Assembly (NCBI GenBank): GCA_963667575.2
Contig: CAXXHY010000008.1
Span: 196,432 to 260,431 of the forward strand
Source of the DNA: G963665495 sp963667575
Lineage (GTDB): Bacteria; Desulfobacterota; Desulfovibrionia; Desulfovibrionales; Desulfovibrionaceae
DNA: 64,000 bases
Direction: 5' to 3'
The translations under genes and the position numbers were made by a program. The notes under the pieces are model-generated. The model did no database searches. It saw only the letters and a list, made by a program, of their open reading frames with translations, and was not told where the DNA came from. Shown here one piece after another: positions 34,549 to 42,330 of the stretch (its first letter is position 1; each line of letters begins with the position of its first letter).

Positions 34549-35442
34549 TTAGCCGCCGATAAGCTGCATGGCCATCTGCGGCAGGGCATTGGCCTGCGAA
34601 AGCATGGCCACCGCCGACTGGGTCATGATCTGCGTACGCACGAAAGTGGTCATTTCCTGGGATACATCCACATCTGAAATCTGGGATTCCGCGGCCTGGA
34701 GATTTTCAGCCTGAATTTCCAGGTTGGAAATGGTGTTTTCCAGGCGGTTCTGCAGCGCTCCCAAATGGGCGCGGATATTGTCTTTGGAGATGATGGCCTG
34801 TTTTATGGCTTCCAAAGATTGCTGCGCGCCTTCCTGGGTGGAGATGCTGAATCCGGCGTCTCCTGGCATGGAGTTGTTGCCGATGCCGAAAGCCGAGGCC
34901 GTGGCCGTGCCGATGCGGATGTAATAATAATCTTCGCTGCAGTCGTTGCCCACCCCGAAGTGCACCTTGAGCTTGCCCGTTGGGGTAATTCCTGATCCAT
35001 CATGTTCGGAGCTGGAAAGATTGCCGTTGAGCAGGTGGATGCCGTTGAAATCCGTACCATTGGCGATTCGGGTGATTTCCGAAGCCATGGCCTGATATTC
35101 GGAATCGATGATCAGGCGCTGGTCCGAGTTGTAGGTGCCTGTGGAAGCCTGTTCGGCCAGTTCCTTCATGCGGATCAGTTTTTCATCAATGACCTGCAAT
35201 GCGCCATCCGCGGTCTGAATGAGGGAAATGGCGTCGTTGGCGTTGCGGATTCCCTGGTATGAAGTCGTGATGTCGGAGCGCATGAGCTCGCGAATGGCCA
35301 GGCCTGCGGCATCATCCGCAGCCTGGTTGATACGCAGTCCTGAAGAAAGTCTGCGCGTGGAGGTAGCCAGGTCGCCGTAGGCGTTGTCCAGATTTCTGGC
35401 CACGTTCAAGGCCATGAGATTGTGGTTGATCACCATTGACAT
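34549..35442 (-). CDS. fliC: Flagellin
   Basis: A short flagellin of 297 residues, the filament subunit exported by the flagellar type III system. The conserved N-terminal D0/D1 helices (MVINHNLMALNVARNLDNAY; STRRLSSGLRINQAADDAAG shown in parts) and C-terminal helix (ENLQAAESQISDVD, then MLSQANALPQMAMQLIGG) are intact, with a small central variable part (about residues 165-225). The start MSMVINHN at 35440-35442 has GGAGA eight bases upstream; longer frames are ruled out. A possible sigma-28 promoter lies at 35480-35506. It is separated by a terminator from the cheY group upstream. Confidence 0.92.
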   Translation of the reverse strand: MSMVINHNLMALNVARNLDNAYGDLATSTRRLSSGLRINQAADDAAGLAIRELMRSDITTSYQGIRNANDAISLIQTADGALQVIDEKLIRMKELAEQASTGTYNSDQRLIIDSEYQAMASEITRIANGTDFNGIHLLNGNLSSSEHDGSGITPTGKLKVHFGVGNDCSEDYYYIRIGTATASAFGIGNNSMPGDAGFSISTQEGAQQSLEAIKQAIISKDNIRAHLGALQNRLENTISNLEIQAENLQAAESQISDVDVSQEMTTFVRTQIMTQSAVAMLSQANALPQMAMQLIGG

Positions 35443-35479
35443 ACGCAGCTCTCCGCAAAAGTAAAAAGAAATGTAAAGA

Positions 35480-35506
35480 AATGGGGCAAAACTTTCCCAA
35501 TGCTTA
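35480..35506 (-). promoter_or_regulatory. Candidate sigma-28 promoter of flagellin
   Basis: On the minus strand, TAAG (35503-35506), 15 bases, then GCCCCATT (35480-35487), compared with the consensus TAAA-N15-GCCGATAA: three of four and five of eight matches. The position gives a short leader. Confidence 0.4.
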
Positions 35507-35523
35507 ATGTAGAGCAAAGAGCG

Positions 35524-35540
35524 TACCGTTAATAACGGTA
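35524..35540. promoter_or_regulatory. Perfect 17-bp palindrome upstream of the flagellin promoter
   Basis: TACCGTTA-A-TAACGGTA: 8-bp perfect arms around one base. It lies just upstream of the candidate sigma-28 promoter, where a regulator might bind. Confidence 0.45.
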
Positions 35541-35622
35541 ATGCGGGAGAAGGGTACGGCCTGAATATTGAAGCGAATGCCGACTGGCGGCAAGAAGGGA
35601 GGCAGGCGCTTATGGGCACCAA

Positions 35623-35653
35623 GGCATCAAGACCAGTGAAAGGTCTTGATGCC
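35623..35653 (-). terminator. Hairpin after cheY
   Basis: Arms GGCATCAAGACC and GGTCTTGATGCC enclose a 7-base loop. It lies 20 bases after the cheY stop on the minus strand. The T-tract is weak. Confidence 0.6.
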
Positions 35654-35672
35654 TGGAAAAACAGGAAAAAAA

Positions 35673-36059
35673 TTATTTATTTTCGAAAATCTTGTCGATT
35701 TTCTGCTTCAGCGTCTCGGCGGTGAAGGGTTTGACAATGTAGTTGGACACTTTGGCCTGGACAGCTTCGATGATGTTTTCCTGCTGTGCTTCCGCTGTGA
35801 CCATGAGAAAGGGTAGATCGGAAAATTCTTCACTGGCGCGTACTTTGCGCAATAGTTCAATGCCGGTCATGTTGGGCATATTCCAATCGGAAATAACAAA
35901 ATCAATGCCGCCTTTATTGAGAACTTCCCAAGCAGTTGTGCCATCGTCGGCTTCTTCAATATTATTGAAGCCGATCTGCCGCAGAATGTTTTTGATAATC
36001 CTGCGCATGGTGGAAAAATCATCAACAACCAGAAGGCGCATGCTGGTATCGGTAGCCAT
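35673..36059 (-). CDS. cheY: Chemotaxis response regulator CheY
   Basis: A single-domain receiver of 128 residues. LLVVDDFSTMRRIIKNILRQIG holds the acidic pair (quoted key part: VVDDFSTMRRI), the phospho-acceptor Asp lies in FVISDWNMPNMTG (about residue 58), the switch Thr in FLMVTAEAQQ and the Lys in NYIVKPFTA. This DWNMPNMTG sequence is characteristic of CheY. When phosphorylated by CheA it binds the flagellar motor switch. It is the third gene of the cheX, HEAT-receiver, cheY group and lies upstream of flagellin. ATG at 36057-36059 with AGGAG upstream. cheA is not in the window. Confidence 0.92.
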   Translation of the reverse strand: MATDTSMRLLVVDDFSTMRRIIKNILRQIGFNNIEEADDGTTAWEVLNKGGIDFVISDWNMPNMTGIELLRKVRASEEFSDLPFLMVTAEAQQENIIEAVQAKVSNYIVKPFTAETLKQKIDKIFENK

Positions 36060-36081
36060 GTGGTTCTCCTAATCCATTTTA

Positions 36082-37683
36082 CTAAACAATTTGTTTTATT
36101 TTATGTTGTAGCGACTTAATTGTAAATGGTTTTTTCAGAAAACTGGACACTCCGGCTTTTTTCGCAAGCTGTGCCTGCGATTTTTCGGATTCCGTAGTGG
36201 CCATGATGATGGGCACGTCTTTGTACGCGTTCATTGTGCGCGCTTTTTCCGTGAATTCAATGCCGTCCATAATGGGCATGTTCATGTCCACCACAATGAG
36301 ATCAAATGCAGCCTCATTTTCCAGATGGTCCAATGCATCCCGCCCGTTGGGCGCTGTGACGACTTCCAGTCCGAGCTCCGAAGCTGCGGTCAGGTAGAAG
36401 TTGAGCATGGCCTTGGAGTCATCCACCGCAAGCAGTCTGCCCGAGTGCTGTGCGGCGGTCTGTGTTTCCAGCTGTTTCTGAAAATTTCTGGCGGTCTCTC
36501 CGCCTTTTTCCTTGAAGACCTGCAGAAAAGCGTCAATGGTTTCCGGGTTGTTGCTCGCGCTCACCATCGTGACGAGTTCGCCGACCATCTCCATGTTCTC
36601 ATAGAGGGAGGAGAGGAAACCGGTGCATCTGCCAGTGACTATGGCCTGAAGGACGCGCTTGGGCTGCTCGTCTTTTTTTTGCAGGCCTTCGGAAAAGAAG
36701 TCGGAAATTTTCTGGATCACACCGGGCATCAGATGTCCGTCCAGCGAATTGACGGCAGCCATGAGTGCGATTTCGTCCTGCTCCTGCTGCAGGGCGTCCA
36801 GCAGAAAAATGGTGCTCTTCATCGAGGGGATGCTGCCCAGGGCCTCGTATGCCGCGAACAGTTCGTTGGAAGAAGTCAGCAGCTTTTCATCCAATGCCTG
36901 GATGAGCAGGTCGCTTCCCTTGCGTTCGCCGATCCGCCCGAGCACATTGGCCGCCATGATCTTCATGTCCGAAGTGCCGTTCTGGAATACCTTGCCCAGC
37001 GCTTCGACACAGTCGGGGCCGATATTTTCCAGAGCCTGGTGGATCAGACGCCGCACCGTGGGGTTGCGGTGGTGCAGCATGGAAACGAGCACATCGATGG
37101 ATTCGGGCGTACGGATTGCCTCGAGGGCTTCGATGGCCTTCCATGAAGGGACTTCGCAGCTTTCATAACGTTCGTCCCGGGCATTGCCTTCGAGCTGTTC
37201 CTTGATCAGGGGGACGGCCGTATTGTCTTTGAAAGCGCCCAGTGTTTCAAAGCAGAGACTCTGAATGATGGGATCCGGGTTGGATACCGCTTTATGGAAA
37301 GTGGCAATGAACTCGGGAACCATGATCCGGGACATGGCGGTGAGCAGCAGGAGCAGTCTGTCCGCATCCATGCTGCTGCTCATCAGCTCCAGCAGTACAG
37401 GGGCTGTTTCGGCAAGCTGACATTCACCGGCAATGCCGATGCACAGGTCCTGAATGGCCTGGTTCGCGGATTTCAGGTGGGTCGTCACCTTGTCCTTGTT
37501 GTTCAAAAGAAGAACTCGGATGGTGTTCCGCAGCATGGTGTCGACGGCCTGGTCGTTGAGCGGATTCAGAAAAAAATCAAACAGACCTTCGAGCTCGCTG
37601 GCATCACCCGAACGTTCTATGTCATCCAGAATGGCAATTTTTTCTAAAAAATCTTTGTCTTTGAATCCGTCTAGCTTGCTCAT
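36082..37683 (-). CDS. HEAT-repeat protein with C-terminal CheY-like receiver
   Basis: A 533-residue cytoplasmic protein. Residues 1-400 consist of alpha-helical HEAT-like repeats (DVLVSMLHHRNPTVRRLIHQ and MAANVLGRIGERKGSDLL are clear copies). Residues 415-530 form a complete receiver: LLAVDDSKAMLNF, phospho-acceptor Asp in LIVVDMNMPIMDG, then IIMATTESEK and FLKKPFT. Receiver output through a helical scaffold suggests a chemotaxis adaptor or scaffold. It sits 65 bases after cheX and 22 bases before cheY. ATG at 37681-37683 with GGAGAGAGA upstream. I do not know a named family; related proteins in sulfate reducers are unstudied to my knowledge. Confidence 0.82.
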   Translation of the reverse strand: MSKLDGFKDKDFLEKIAILDDIERSGDASELEGLFDFFLNPLNDQAVDTMLRNTIRVLLLNNKDKVTTHLKSANQAIQDLCIGIAGECQLAETAPVLLELMSSSMDADRLLLLLTAMSRIMVPEFIATFHKAVSNPDPIIQSLCFETLGAFKDNTAVPLIKEQLEGNARDERYESCEVPSWKAIEALEAIRTPESIDVLVSMLHHRNPTVRRLIHQALENIGPDCVEALGKVFQNGTSDMKIMAANVLGRIGERKGSDLLIQALDEKLLTSSNELFAAYEALGSIPSMKSTIFLLDALQQEQDEIALMAAVNSLDGHLMPGVIQKISDFFSEGLQKKDEQPKRVLQAIVTGRCTGFLSSLYENMEMVGELVTMVSASNNPETIDAFLQVFKEKGGETARNFQKQLETQTAAQHSGRLLAVDDSKAMLNFYLTAASELGLEVVTAPNGRDALDHLENEAAFDLIVVDMNMPIMDGIEFTEKARTMNAYKDVPIIMATTESEKSQAQLAKKAGVSSFLKKPFTIKSLQHKIKQIV

Positions 37684-37748
37684 CTCTCTCTCCGGGAATT
37701 ACTGCTGGTCGATTGAGTCGATTCTTTACCTGGGGAGCCGGAGCTCTG

Positions 37749-38216
37749 TTATTCGAATGCGAATTCCACGTAGAAATCACCATGCTCAGTAGAAAAAGGA
37801 ATGGCGACTACAGGTTCTTTCGTGACGTGTGTGATGGTGTGGTTGTCTCCCATGATCACGGAGGGAGTGGAGCCGTTCAGGCTCATGCCCATTTCCGCCA
37901 GCCCTGCCCGGGCCTGGCCGGAGATCATATTGGTAATTTCACCCACCGCGTCTTTGACGTCCTGAATGATGTCTTCCACGTCATCCCCGAGCATGGCTTT
38001 GACCAGGGCAATGGCGCATTTTCTGGAAAAGGAAACGGAAATGGAACCGTTCTTCTCTCCAGTGATCCCGATGATCGCGGAAATATCGCCTTCAGCGGTA
38101 TTGTCTTTTTTCACATAGGGTTTACCTGGTTGTGGCTCGATCATAGCCATTGTGGTCAGAACATTAATCGTGGCCTTGATAAAGGGCTTGGCGATCTCAA
38201 CTCCGCTTGCGCTCAT
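37749..38216 (-). CDS. cheX: CheX-like chemotaxis phosphatase
   Basis: A 155-residue CheC/CheX/FliY-type protein. The helix carrying the catalytic Glu and Asn reads VKDAVGEITNMISGQAR (about residue 85-101), with E and N at the expected E-x-x-N spacing. The preceding beta strands (AIIGITGEKNGSISVSFS) match CheX. It should dephosphorylate CheY-P, such as the product of cheY two genes downstream. First gene of the group. The ATG at 38214-38216 has AGGAGAGG upstream. A possible sigma-54 promoter is at 38289-38304. Confidence 0.88.
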   Translation of the reverse strand: MSASGVEIAKPFIKATINVLTTMAMIEPQPGKPYVKKDNTAEGDISAIIGITGEKNGSISVSFSRKCAIALVKAMLGDDVEDIIQDVKDAVGEITNMISGQARAGLAEMGMSLNGSTPSVIMGDNHTITHVTKEPVVAIPFSTEHGDFYVEFAFE

Positions 38217-38619
38217 CTCATCCTCTCCTGGGAGGTGTTGCGTGATCCTATGAGAACTTCACTGTGATACGTTTCCGGTTGGCAAAGATACAAAAAAAGC
38301 GCCAGTATCGAAACCGGTCGTAAGCAGTAGCTTCTACCTTTACATCATATAAACGTTTTGCCGTGTCATTGTCCAGTGAAAGCGAAATAAGTTTCCATTT
38401 TCACCGAACGACTTTTATAGCAAAAAGATTATCCGAACGCCAGACCCGGTAAAGAAGATCCTTTTTGGTTAACAGGCCAATTCGGCCGGAAGTTGTTTTG
38501 CCCAGGAGTGAAAAACACTGGTGAAGATGCAAACAAGATGCTGGGGCAGGCTTGACTGTGTTTTGTCCTGCGGGTAATGGTAATAACATGATACTATATT
38601 GTGGAAAAAGCTCTGCACC
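38217..38619. other. Divergent intergenic region of about 400 bp
   Basis: Holds the promoters of the cheX group (minus) and the TPR gene (plus). It is AT-rich compared with the flanks. No gene or RNA family is recognised apart from the possible sigma-54 promoter. Confidence 0.5.
38289..38304 (-). promoter_or_regulatory. Possible sigma-54 promoter of the cheX group
   Basis: On the minus strand, TGGCGC, a T7 run and GTA give GG-N10-GT; the consensus is TGGCACG-N4-TTGCA with GG-N10-GC. The -12 C is replaced by T, so this is tentative. Confidence 0.3.
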
Positions 38620-39435
38620 ATGAGTTCCGATTTCAAAAATATAATGGAAGAGATTGCCAGGGGCAAAGGCCATTTTCATCATCATGATGTCAATAGAGCC
38701 CTTGTCTCTTTGGCTTTGGCCATGAAAAGCGCTGCGTCCGCACAGATATTCGGACGCCAGAAAATGGAACTGGACATGGCTGTGCAGGAAATTCTGCAAC
38801 TGCTGAACCGTACGGAAGAGGTGCAGCAGTTTCTGCCGGAAGGCATCCCTTTTGTAAAGGGCGGTTACAAAAAACTGCTTGGTCTGCTTGCCGCATTGTT
38901 GAAACGCATCAAGGAAGAAGCCTCGAAAGAAAGTCTCGAGGCGATCCGGGAACGCAAACTGAAAATAGACAATTTGTTGATTCGCGGACAGAAACTGCTG
39001 GAAAAAAAGCATCTGCCGGATGCCGAAGCCGCTTTCCAGGAAGCCGCTTCCTTATATGTCGACGAACACAAGTTGTTCTACGTCATTGGAAACAAACTGA
39101 TGCAGGCGGGTGCCCCCCAGCAGGCCTTGACCTATTTTCGCAAGGGTATGGAAGTCGATCCTGATGCGGAAAGTGCCTTTATCAGCGCTGCCAGGGCCTA
39201 CGAAGCCCTGAAACAGTACGACAAGGCCGAGGCCGTGGCCCGCAACGCCATCAAGAAATTTGGCGAAGAAGCTGAAATCCTTGAAATTCTCAGTATCATT
39301 AGCATGCGCAACGGCAAGCATAAAGAGGCCTATACGCTTGCGCGCAAGGCCTTGCTCAAAGATCCCAACCTGGCCAAGGCCAAGAAAATCATGGTCAAGG
39401 TCAAAAAAATGGCCGCCGCGGCCAAGCAGGCCTGA
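38620..39435 (+). CDS. TPR-repeat protein, flagellar/chemotaxis neighbourhood
   Basis: A 271-residue soluble protein beginning MSSDFKNIMEEIARGKG. Residues 1-120 form a helical N-terminal domain (FHHHDVNRALVSLALAMK). Residues 125-260 contain about four TPR-like units (AEAAFQEAASLYVDEHKLFY; ALTYFRKGMEVDPDAE; AEAVARNAIKKFGEE; AYTLARKALLKDPNLA), ending with a Lys/Ala-rich tail. There is no signal peptide. The ATG at 38620 is chosen; a TTG lies at 38599 and the ribosome site is weak in either case. It is divergent from cheX and convergent with the 102-aa gene. The role is unknown; the setting suggests motility. Confidence 0.75.
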   Translation: MSSDFKNIMEEIARGKGHFHHHDVNRALVSLALAMKSAASAQIFGRQKMELDMAVQEILQLLNRTEEVQQFLPEGIPFVKGGYKKLLGLLAALLKRIKEEASKESLEAIRERKLKIDNLLIRGQKLLEKKHLPDAEAAFQEAASLYVDEHKLFYVIGNKLMQAGAPQQALTYFRKGMEVDPDAESAFISAARAYEALKQYDKAEAVARNAIKKFGEEAEILEILSIISMRNGKHKEAYTLARKALLKDPNLAKAKKIMVKVKKMAAAAKQA

Positions 39436-39451
39436 AGCCTGCTTCTCCTGT

Positions 39452-39760
39452 CTACAGCCCCAGCAGCTGAGCCACCCGTTCGGGGTCCAGCGCATGCTGG
39501 CTGAGCATCTCGCCCGATTGTGCTCCCGCCGACTGCCCGTCGCTCTGCAGTGAATTCAAAAATGCCGAACGCTCCTGAGCATTGGAAAAATCAAGCTCTT
39601 GATTGGTCGCCGCAGCTGTGTTTTGCGTTTCCGTTGTTTCGGTTTGTTCGCTGGTCTTGATGGTAGCCGCTTTGTCGCGTGCCTTCTGGGCAAGCTCTTC
39701 CAGCCGCGAAGTCAAATCCAGTCCGCCCGAACCTATTCCACCTGTGGATTTTATCTGCAT
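39452..39760 (-). CDS. Hypothetical protein, possibly flagella-associated
   Basis: A 102-residue, Gln/Thr/Ser-rich, probably disordered protein. The N-terminus MQIKSTGGIGSGGLDLTSR and a C-terminal helix (FSNAQERSAFLNSLQSDG; SQHALDPERVAQLLGL) resemble small proteins found near flagellar genes, but I recognise no family. The ATG at 39758-39760 has AAGGAG seven bases upstream, which is strong. It stands alone between the convergent TPR gene and the glycosyltransferase. Confidence 0.62.
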   Translation of the reverse strand: MQIKSTGGIGSGGLDLTSRLEELAQKARDKAATIKTSEQTETTETQNTAAATNQELDFSNAQERSAFLNSLQSDGQSAGAQSGEMLSQHALDPERVAQLLGL

Positions 39761-39924
39761 CTCCGTGCTCCTTGTGAGAGAAAGATCGCGTTATGAAGCA
39801 ATCATAAGCAAATAGTGTGCTGTATAAAAATAAAGGCTATATTTAAGGTAGTTAGGCTTATGGTTCCGGACGAAGAGAAAACATGGCGGAAAAAATTGCC
39901 ATGTTTTTGAGGAAGGGACACGGA

Positions 39925-41316
39925 TCAGTAGTACATCAGGGAGAGCACCACCACGCGCAGGATATGGAAAGTGACCAGGAGCGAGAGCAGTCCGATCACC
40001 AGCACGTACGCGCGCTTCAGCCAGCAGCTTTTTTGCAGCAGTTCCGCCCCCCGTGCCATGAAGACCGCCCCCGGAGTCAGCGATATCAGAAAAAAAGAGG
40101 CCTTCATGCTCGAATAAAAGGGATTGGCAGCGGCATGGTAGATGATGCCCGCCGTATTGGAGAACAACAGCACGGCCATGGCCGCATAAAAGGGCGACAG
40201 ATCAGTGTCCGGATCGGCGGGCGCGCGCGGCAGCCGCAGCCGTCCAAGCCCCAGAAGCAGCATGAGCAGCGGAACCAGGCCCAGGAGAATCAGCGCGGAG
40301 CCCAGCAGAGCCAGGGGTTTGTCCAGGGGAAGGGGCAGGGGGAAGTCCTTGCGGTTGTTGTTCAGAAAGGCCGTATATTCCTGCCAGATCTCGGGAGACC
40401 CCTGTGTCAGATACAGGATACGCGGTTCCACTTCGAACCAGAATGCGCCGTAGACCTGGGTCCAGAACGAGTCGATGTTGCGGTCCGTGATCAGGGGCCT
40501 GCCCATGTAGGTCCAGGGTTTGAAATTGAAAAAATCGACATGCCCGGCTCCCGGACGCTGGGTCAGATGGATATCCATCAAGCGGGTGTTCAGAGGCAGC
40601 GGATGTCCGTAGCGCTGATAATTCCCGTACATGTACGGTCCGAGAAACAGCAGGGGCACCAGGGCGCAGAGTCCGAGTCCGAGCACCAGCCGCTGCGTGG
40701 AAATGCGCTTTTGCCAGCAGAGCAACAACAGGGCGCAGGCTGCGGTGGGAATGAGCACGGCAGGCGGATATTTGCTGAAAATGGCCGCAGTGGTGCACAG
40801 CCCGTACCCCAGACACCAGAGCCAGTGCGCCTTGCGCAGCACCACTTCCAGCAGCAGCCAGCAGCATACGCAGGTGAGCAGATAGGAAAGGCTGTCGTTG
40901 CTGAAAAAGGCCGAAATATAAATATGCTGGGGCAAAAAGCAGATGATGGCGAAAGCGCTCAGCCGTACGAAGGCCGCCAGGGGCAGCCGCCGCAGAACAA
41001 GCCAGACCGCTGGCAGCGTCAAAACCCCGTACGCGCACGGCAGCGCCTGCAGATACCCGGGCAGATCAACCCCCCGCACGCCCAGCTCCATCAGCAGCTT
41101 TGCGTACCAGTAGGCCAGTTTATAGAATACGGGCGGCTGAAAGCATTCCCAGCAGGCGTCCCGTACGGGCCAGGACCCGTGCTGCAGTGCCAGCAGAATG
41201 GGTTCGAAATGATCGTCGAATCCGTTGTAAGGCGGATTGACCCAATACAACCCGATCCGCAGACCGGCGCCGATCAGACACAGCAAAAGGGGAAACAGAC
41301 GCGTGTTCTTCATCAC
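39925..41316 (-). CDS. Membrane glycosyltransferase, GT39/ArnT-like
   Basis: About 463 residues with ten or more hydrophobic segments. An acidic site follows the first membrane segment (PPYNGFDDHFEPIL; the DD resembles the catalytic Asp/Glu pair of the GT-C fold). A second conserved-looking loop (FFSNDSLSYLL) and a large extracytoplasmic loop (about residues 240-310) support a lipid-phosphosugar-dependent transferase of the PMT/ArnT group. The frame begins GTG ATG; either codon (41316 or 41313) may serve. It is transcribed alone, downstream of the trpA terminator. The acceptor could be flagellin, lipid or another surface polymer; this is not shown. Confidence 0.7.
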   Translation of the reverse strand: MMKNTRLFPLLLCLIGAGLRIGLYWVNPPYNGFDDHFEPILLALQHGSWPVRDACWECFQPPVFYKLAYWYAKLLMELGVRGVDLPGYLQALPCAYGVLTLPAVWLVLRRLPLAAFVRLSAFAIICFLPQHIYISAFFSNDSLSYLLTCVCCWLLLEVVLRKAHWLWCLGYGLCTTAAIFSKYPPAVLIPTAACALLLLCWQKRISTQRLVLGLGLCALVPLLFLGPYMYGNYQRYGHPLPLNTRLMDIHLTQRPGAGHVDFFNFKPWTYMGRPLITDRNIDSFWTQVYGAFWFEVEPRILYLTQGSPEIWQEYTAFLNNNRKDFPLPLPLDKPLALLGSALILLGLVPLLMLLLGLGRLRLPRAPADPDTDLSPFYAAMAVLLFSNTAGIIYHAAANPFYSSMKASFFLISLTPGAVFMARGAELLQKSCWLKRAYVLVIGLLSLLVTFHILRVVVLSLMYY

Positions 41317-41478
41317 GCCGGGTTACTATCCCAAAAAGCAATGCAAAACAATGGCGGATGGCTTGTCTTGGGCGATCAGAGACACTTTGCTTGGAAAAGA
41401 ATGCATAGCGAGGTCAGGCTGAAGAATGGTGTATGGTTGAGAAGATTGGCCTTAATCAGCCAAAAATTTGGAGAGATT

Positions 41479-41522
41479 CCTAAGAACCCTTTACTCAAAG
41501 GGTTCTTAGGCCGCAGGAGGCA
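41479..41522 (-). repeat. Composite repeat copy A / terminator after trpA
   Basis: A perfect 14-bp hairpin, CCTAAGAACCCTTT-ACTC-AAAGGGTTCTTAGG (41479-41510), is followed by CCGCAGGAGGCA. The same hairpin and tag occur at 46045-46195 and 51892-52036. Here it lies directly after trpA and probably terminates the aromatic operon. Confidence 0.75.
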
Positions 41523-41532
41523 AAAAAACTAT

Positions 41533-42306
41533 CTAGCTGGGGAGCCAGCGTTTCATGAAGGAGGCCGAGTCGCCGCCTTCGCGGATGTGGGAGATCAGGG
41601 AGCTCCCGAAGATCACGGCGTCCACGCCGCGGTCAAGGGGAATGAGCTGGTCGGGGGTGGTGATGCCGAAGCCCAGGGCAATGGGCAGGGACATCTGCGA
41701 TTTGAGCTGCAGGACCTTGTCCGCGATTTCTTCTGGCAGTTCTTCGCGTACGCCCGAGGTTCCGATCACGGAAACCAGGTAGATGTAGCCCGAGGCGATC
41801 TGCGCGTAATGTGCGATGCGCTCGGGCGAGGTGTTCAGGCCGATCTGGCAGATGAAGTCAATGCCGTTGTCCGAGAGGCTCGCACGGAAATCTTCGCTTT
41901 CCTGCAAGGGCATATCCGCGATGATGACGCCGCCCACACGGGCGTCTGCCGCGTCCGAGGCGAACCGGTCGAAACCGTAGCGCAGGAAGGGGTTCAGATA
42001 GCCTGTGAGCACGATATCGGCATTGATGGAATCACGTCTGGCCTTGAGTTCGTCCAGAAGCCATTTCAGGGTAACACCTTGTGCCAGACAGTCGGCATAG
42101 GCCTGTTCCATGACCGGGCCGTCGGCCATGGGGTCGGAAAAAGGCACGCCGATTTCAATGATGTCTGCGCCCGAGGCATCCAGGCAAAGGATTTCTTCCC
42201 AAAAACGGTCTTTGGTGGGAAAGCCCGCGGGCAGGCAGGGAATAAGGGCCTTATGGCCGTCATAGAGTGCTCTGTTTATGGTATCGCTGATGCGTGAATC
42301 GCGCAT
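41533..42306 (-). CDS. trpA: Tryptophan synthase alpha subunit
   Basis: A 257-residue TIM-barrel enzyme that cleaves indole-3-glycerol phosphate to indole, which is channelled to TrpB. The catalytic Glu lies in ADIIEIGVPFSDPMADGP (about residue 48) and the catalytic Asp in VIIADMPLQES (about 125). The phosphate site includes ALGFGITTPDQ (about 210). The length is slightly below E. coli TrpA (268) and normal for this group. It is the last gene of the aromatic operon; a hairpin follows directly. trpB lies 24 bases upstream. Confidence 0.95.
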   Translation of the reverse strand: MRDSRISDTINRALYDGHKALIPCLPAGFPTKDRFWEEILCLDASGADIIEIGVPFSDPMADGPVMEQAYADCLAQGVTLKWLLDELKARRDSINADIVLTGYLNPFLRYGFDRFASDAADARVGGVIIADMPLQESEDFRASLSDNGIDFICQIGLNTSPERIAHYAQIASGYIYLVSVIGTSGVREELPEEIADKVLQLKSQMSLPIALGFGITTPDQLIPLDRGVDAVIFGSSLISHIREGGDSASFMKRWLPS

Positions 42307-42330
42307 GGGGTGTTCCTCGACTGTTGACTG

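Noticed and set aside
35480..35506. Sigma-54 promoter for flagellin at the TGGGAAAGTTTTGC sequence
   Set aside because: The GG to GC spacing is 8 or 9 instead of 10; the sigma-28 reading fits better.
41317..41478. tRNA or small RNA gene between the glycosyltransferase and trpA
   Set aside because: No cloverleaf, anticodon arm or CCA end could be drawn.
39883..42297. 804-codon open frame on the plus strand
   Set aside because: It lies antisense to the glycosyltransferase and trpA, has His/Gln/Arg-rich sequence with no family features, and is a by-product of GC-rich codon use.
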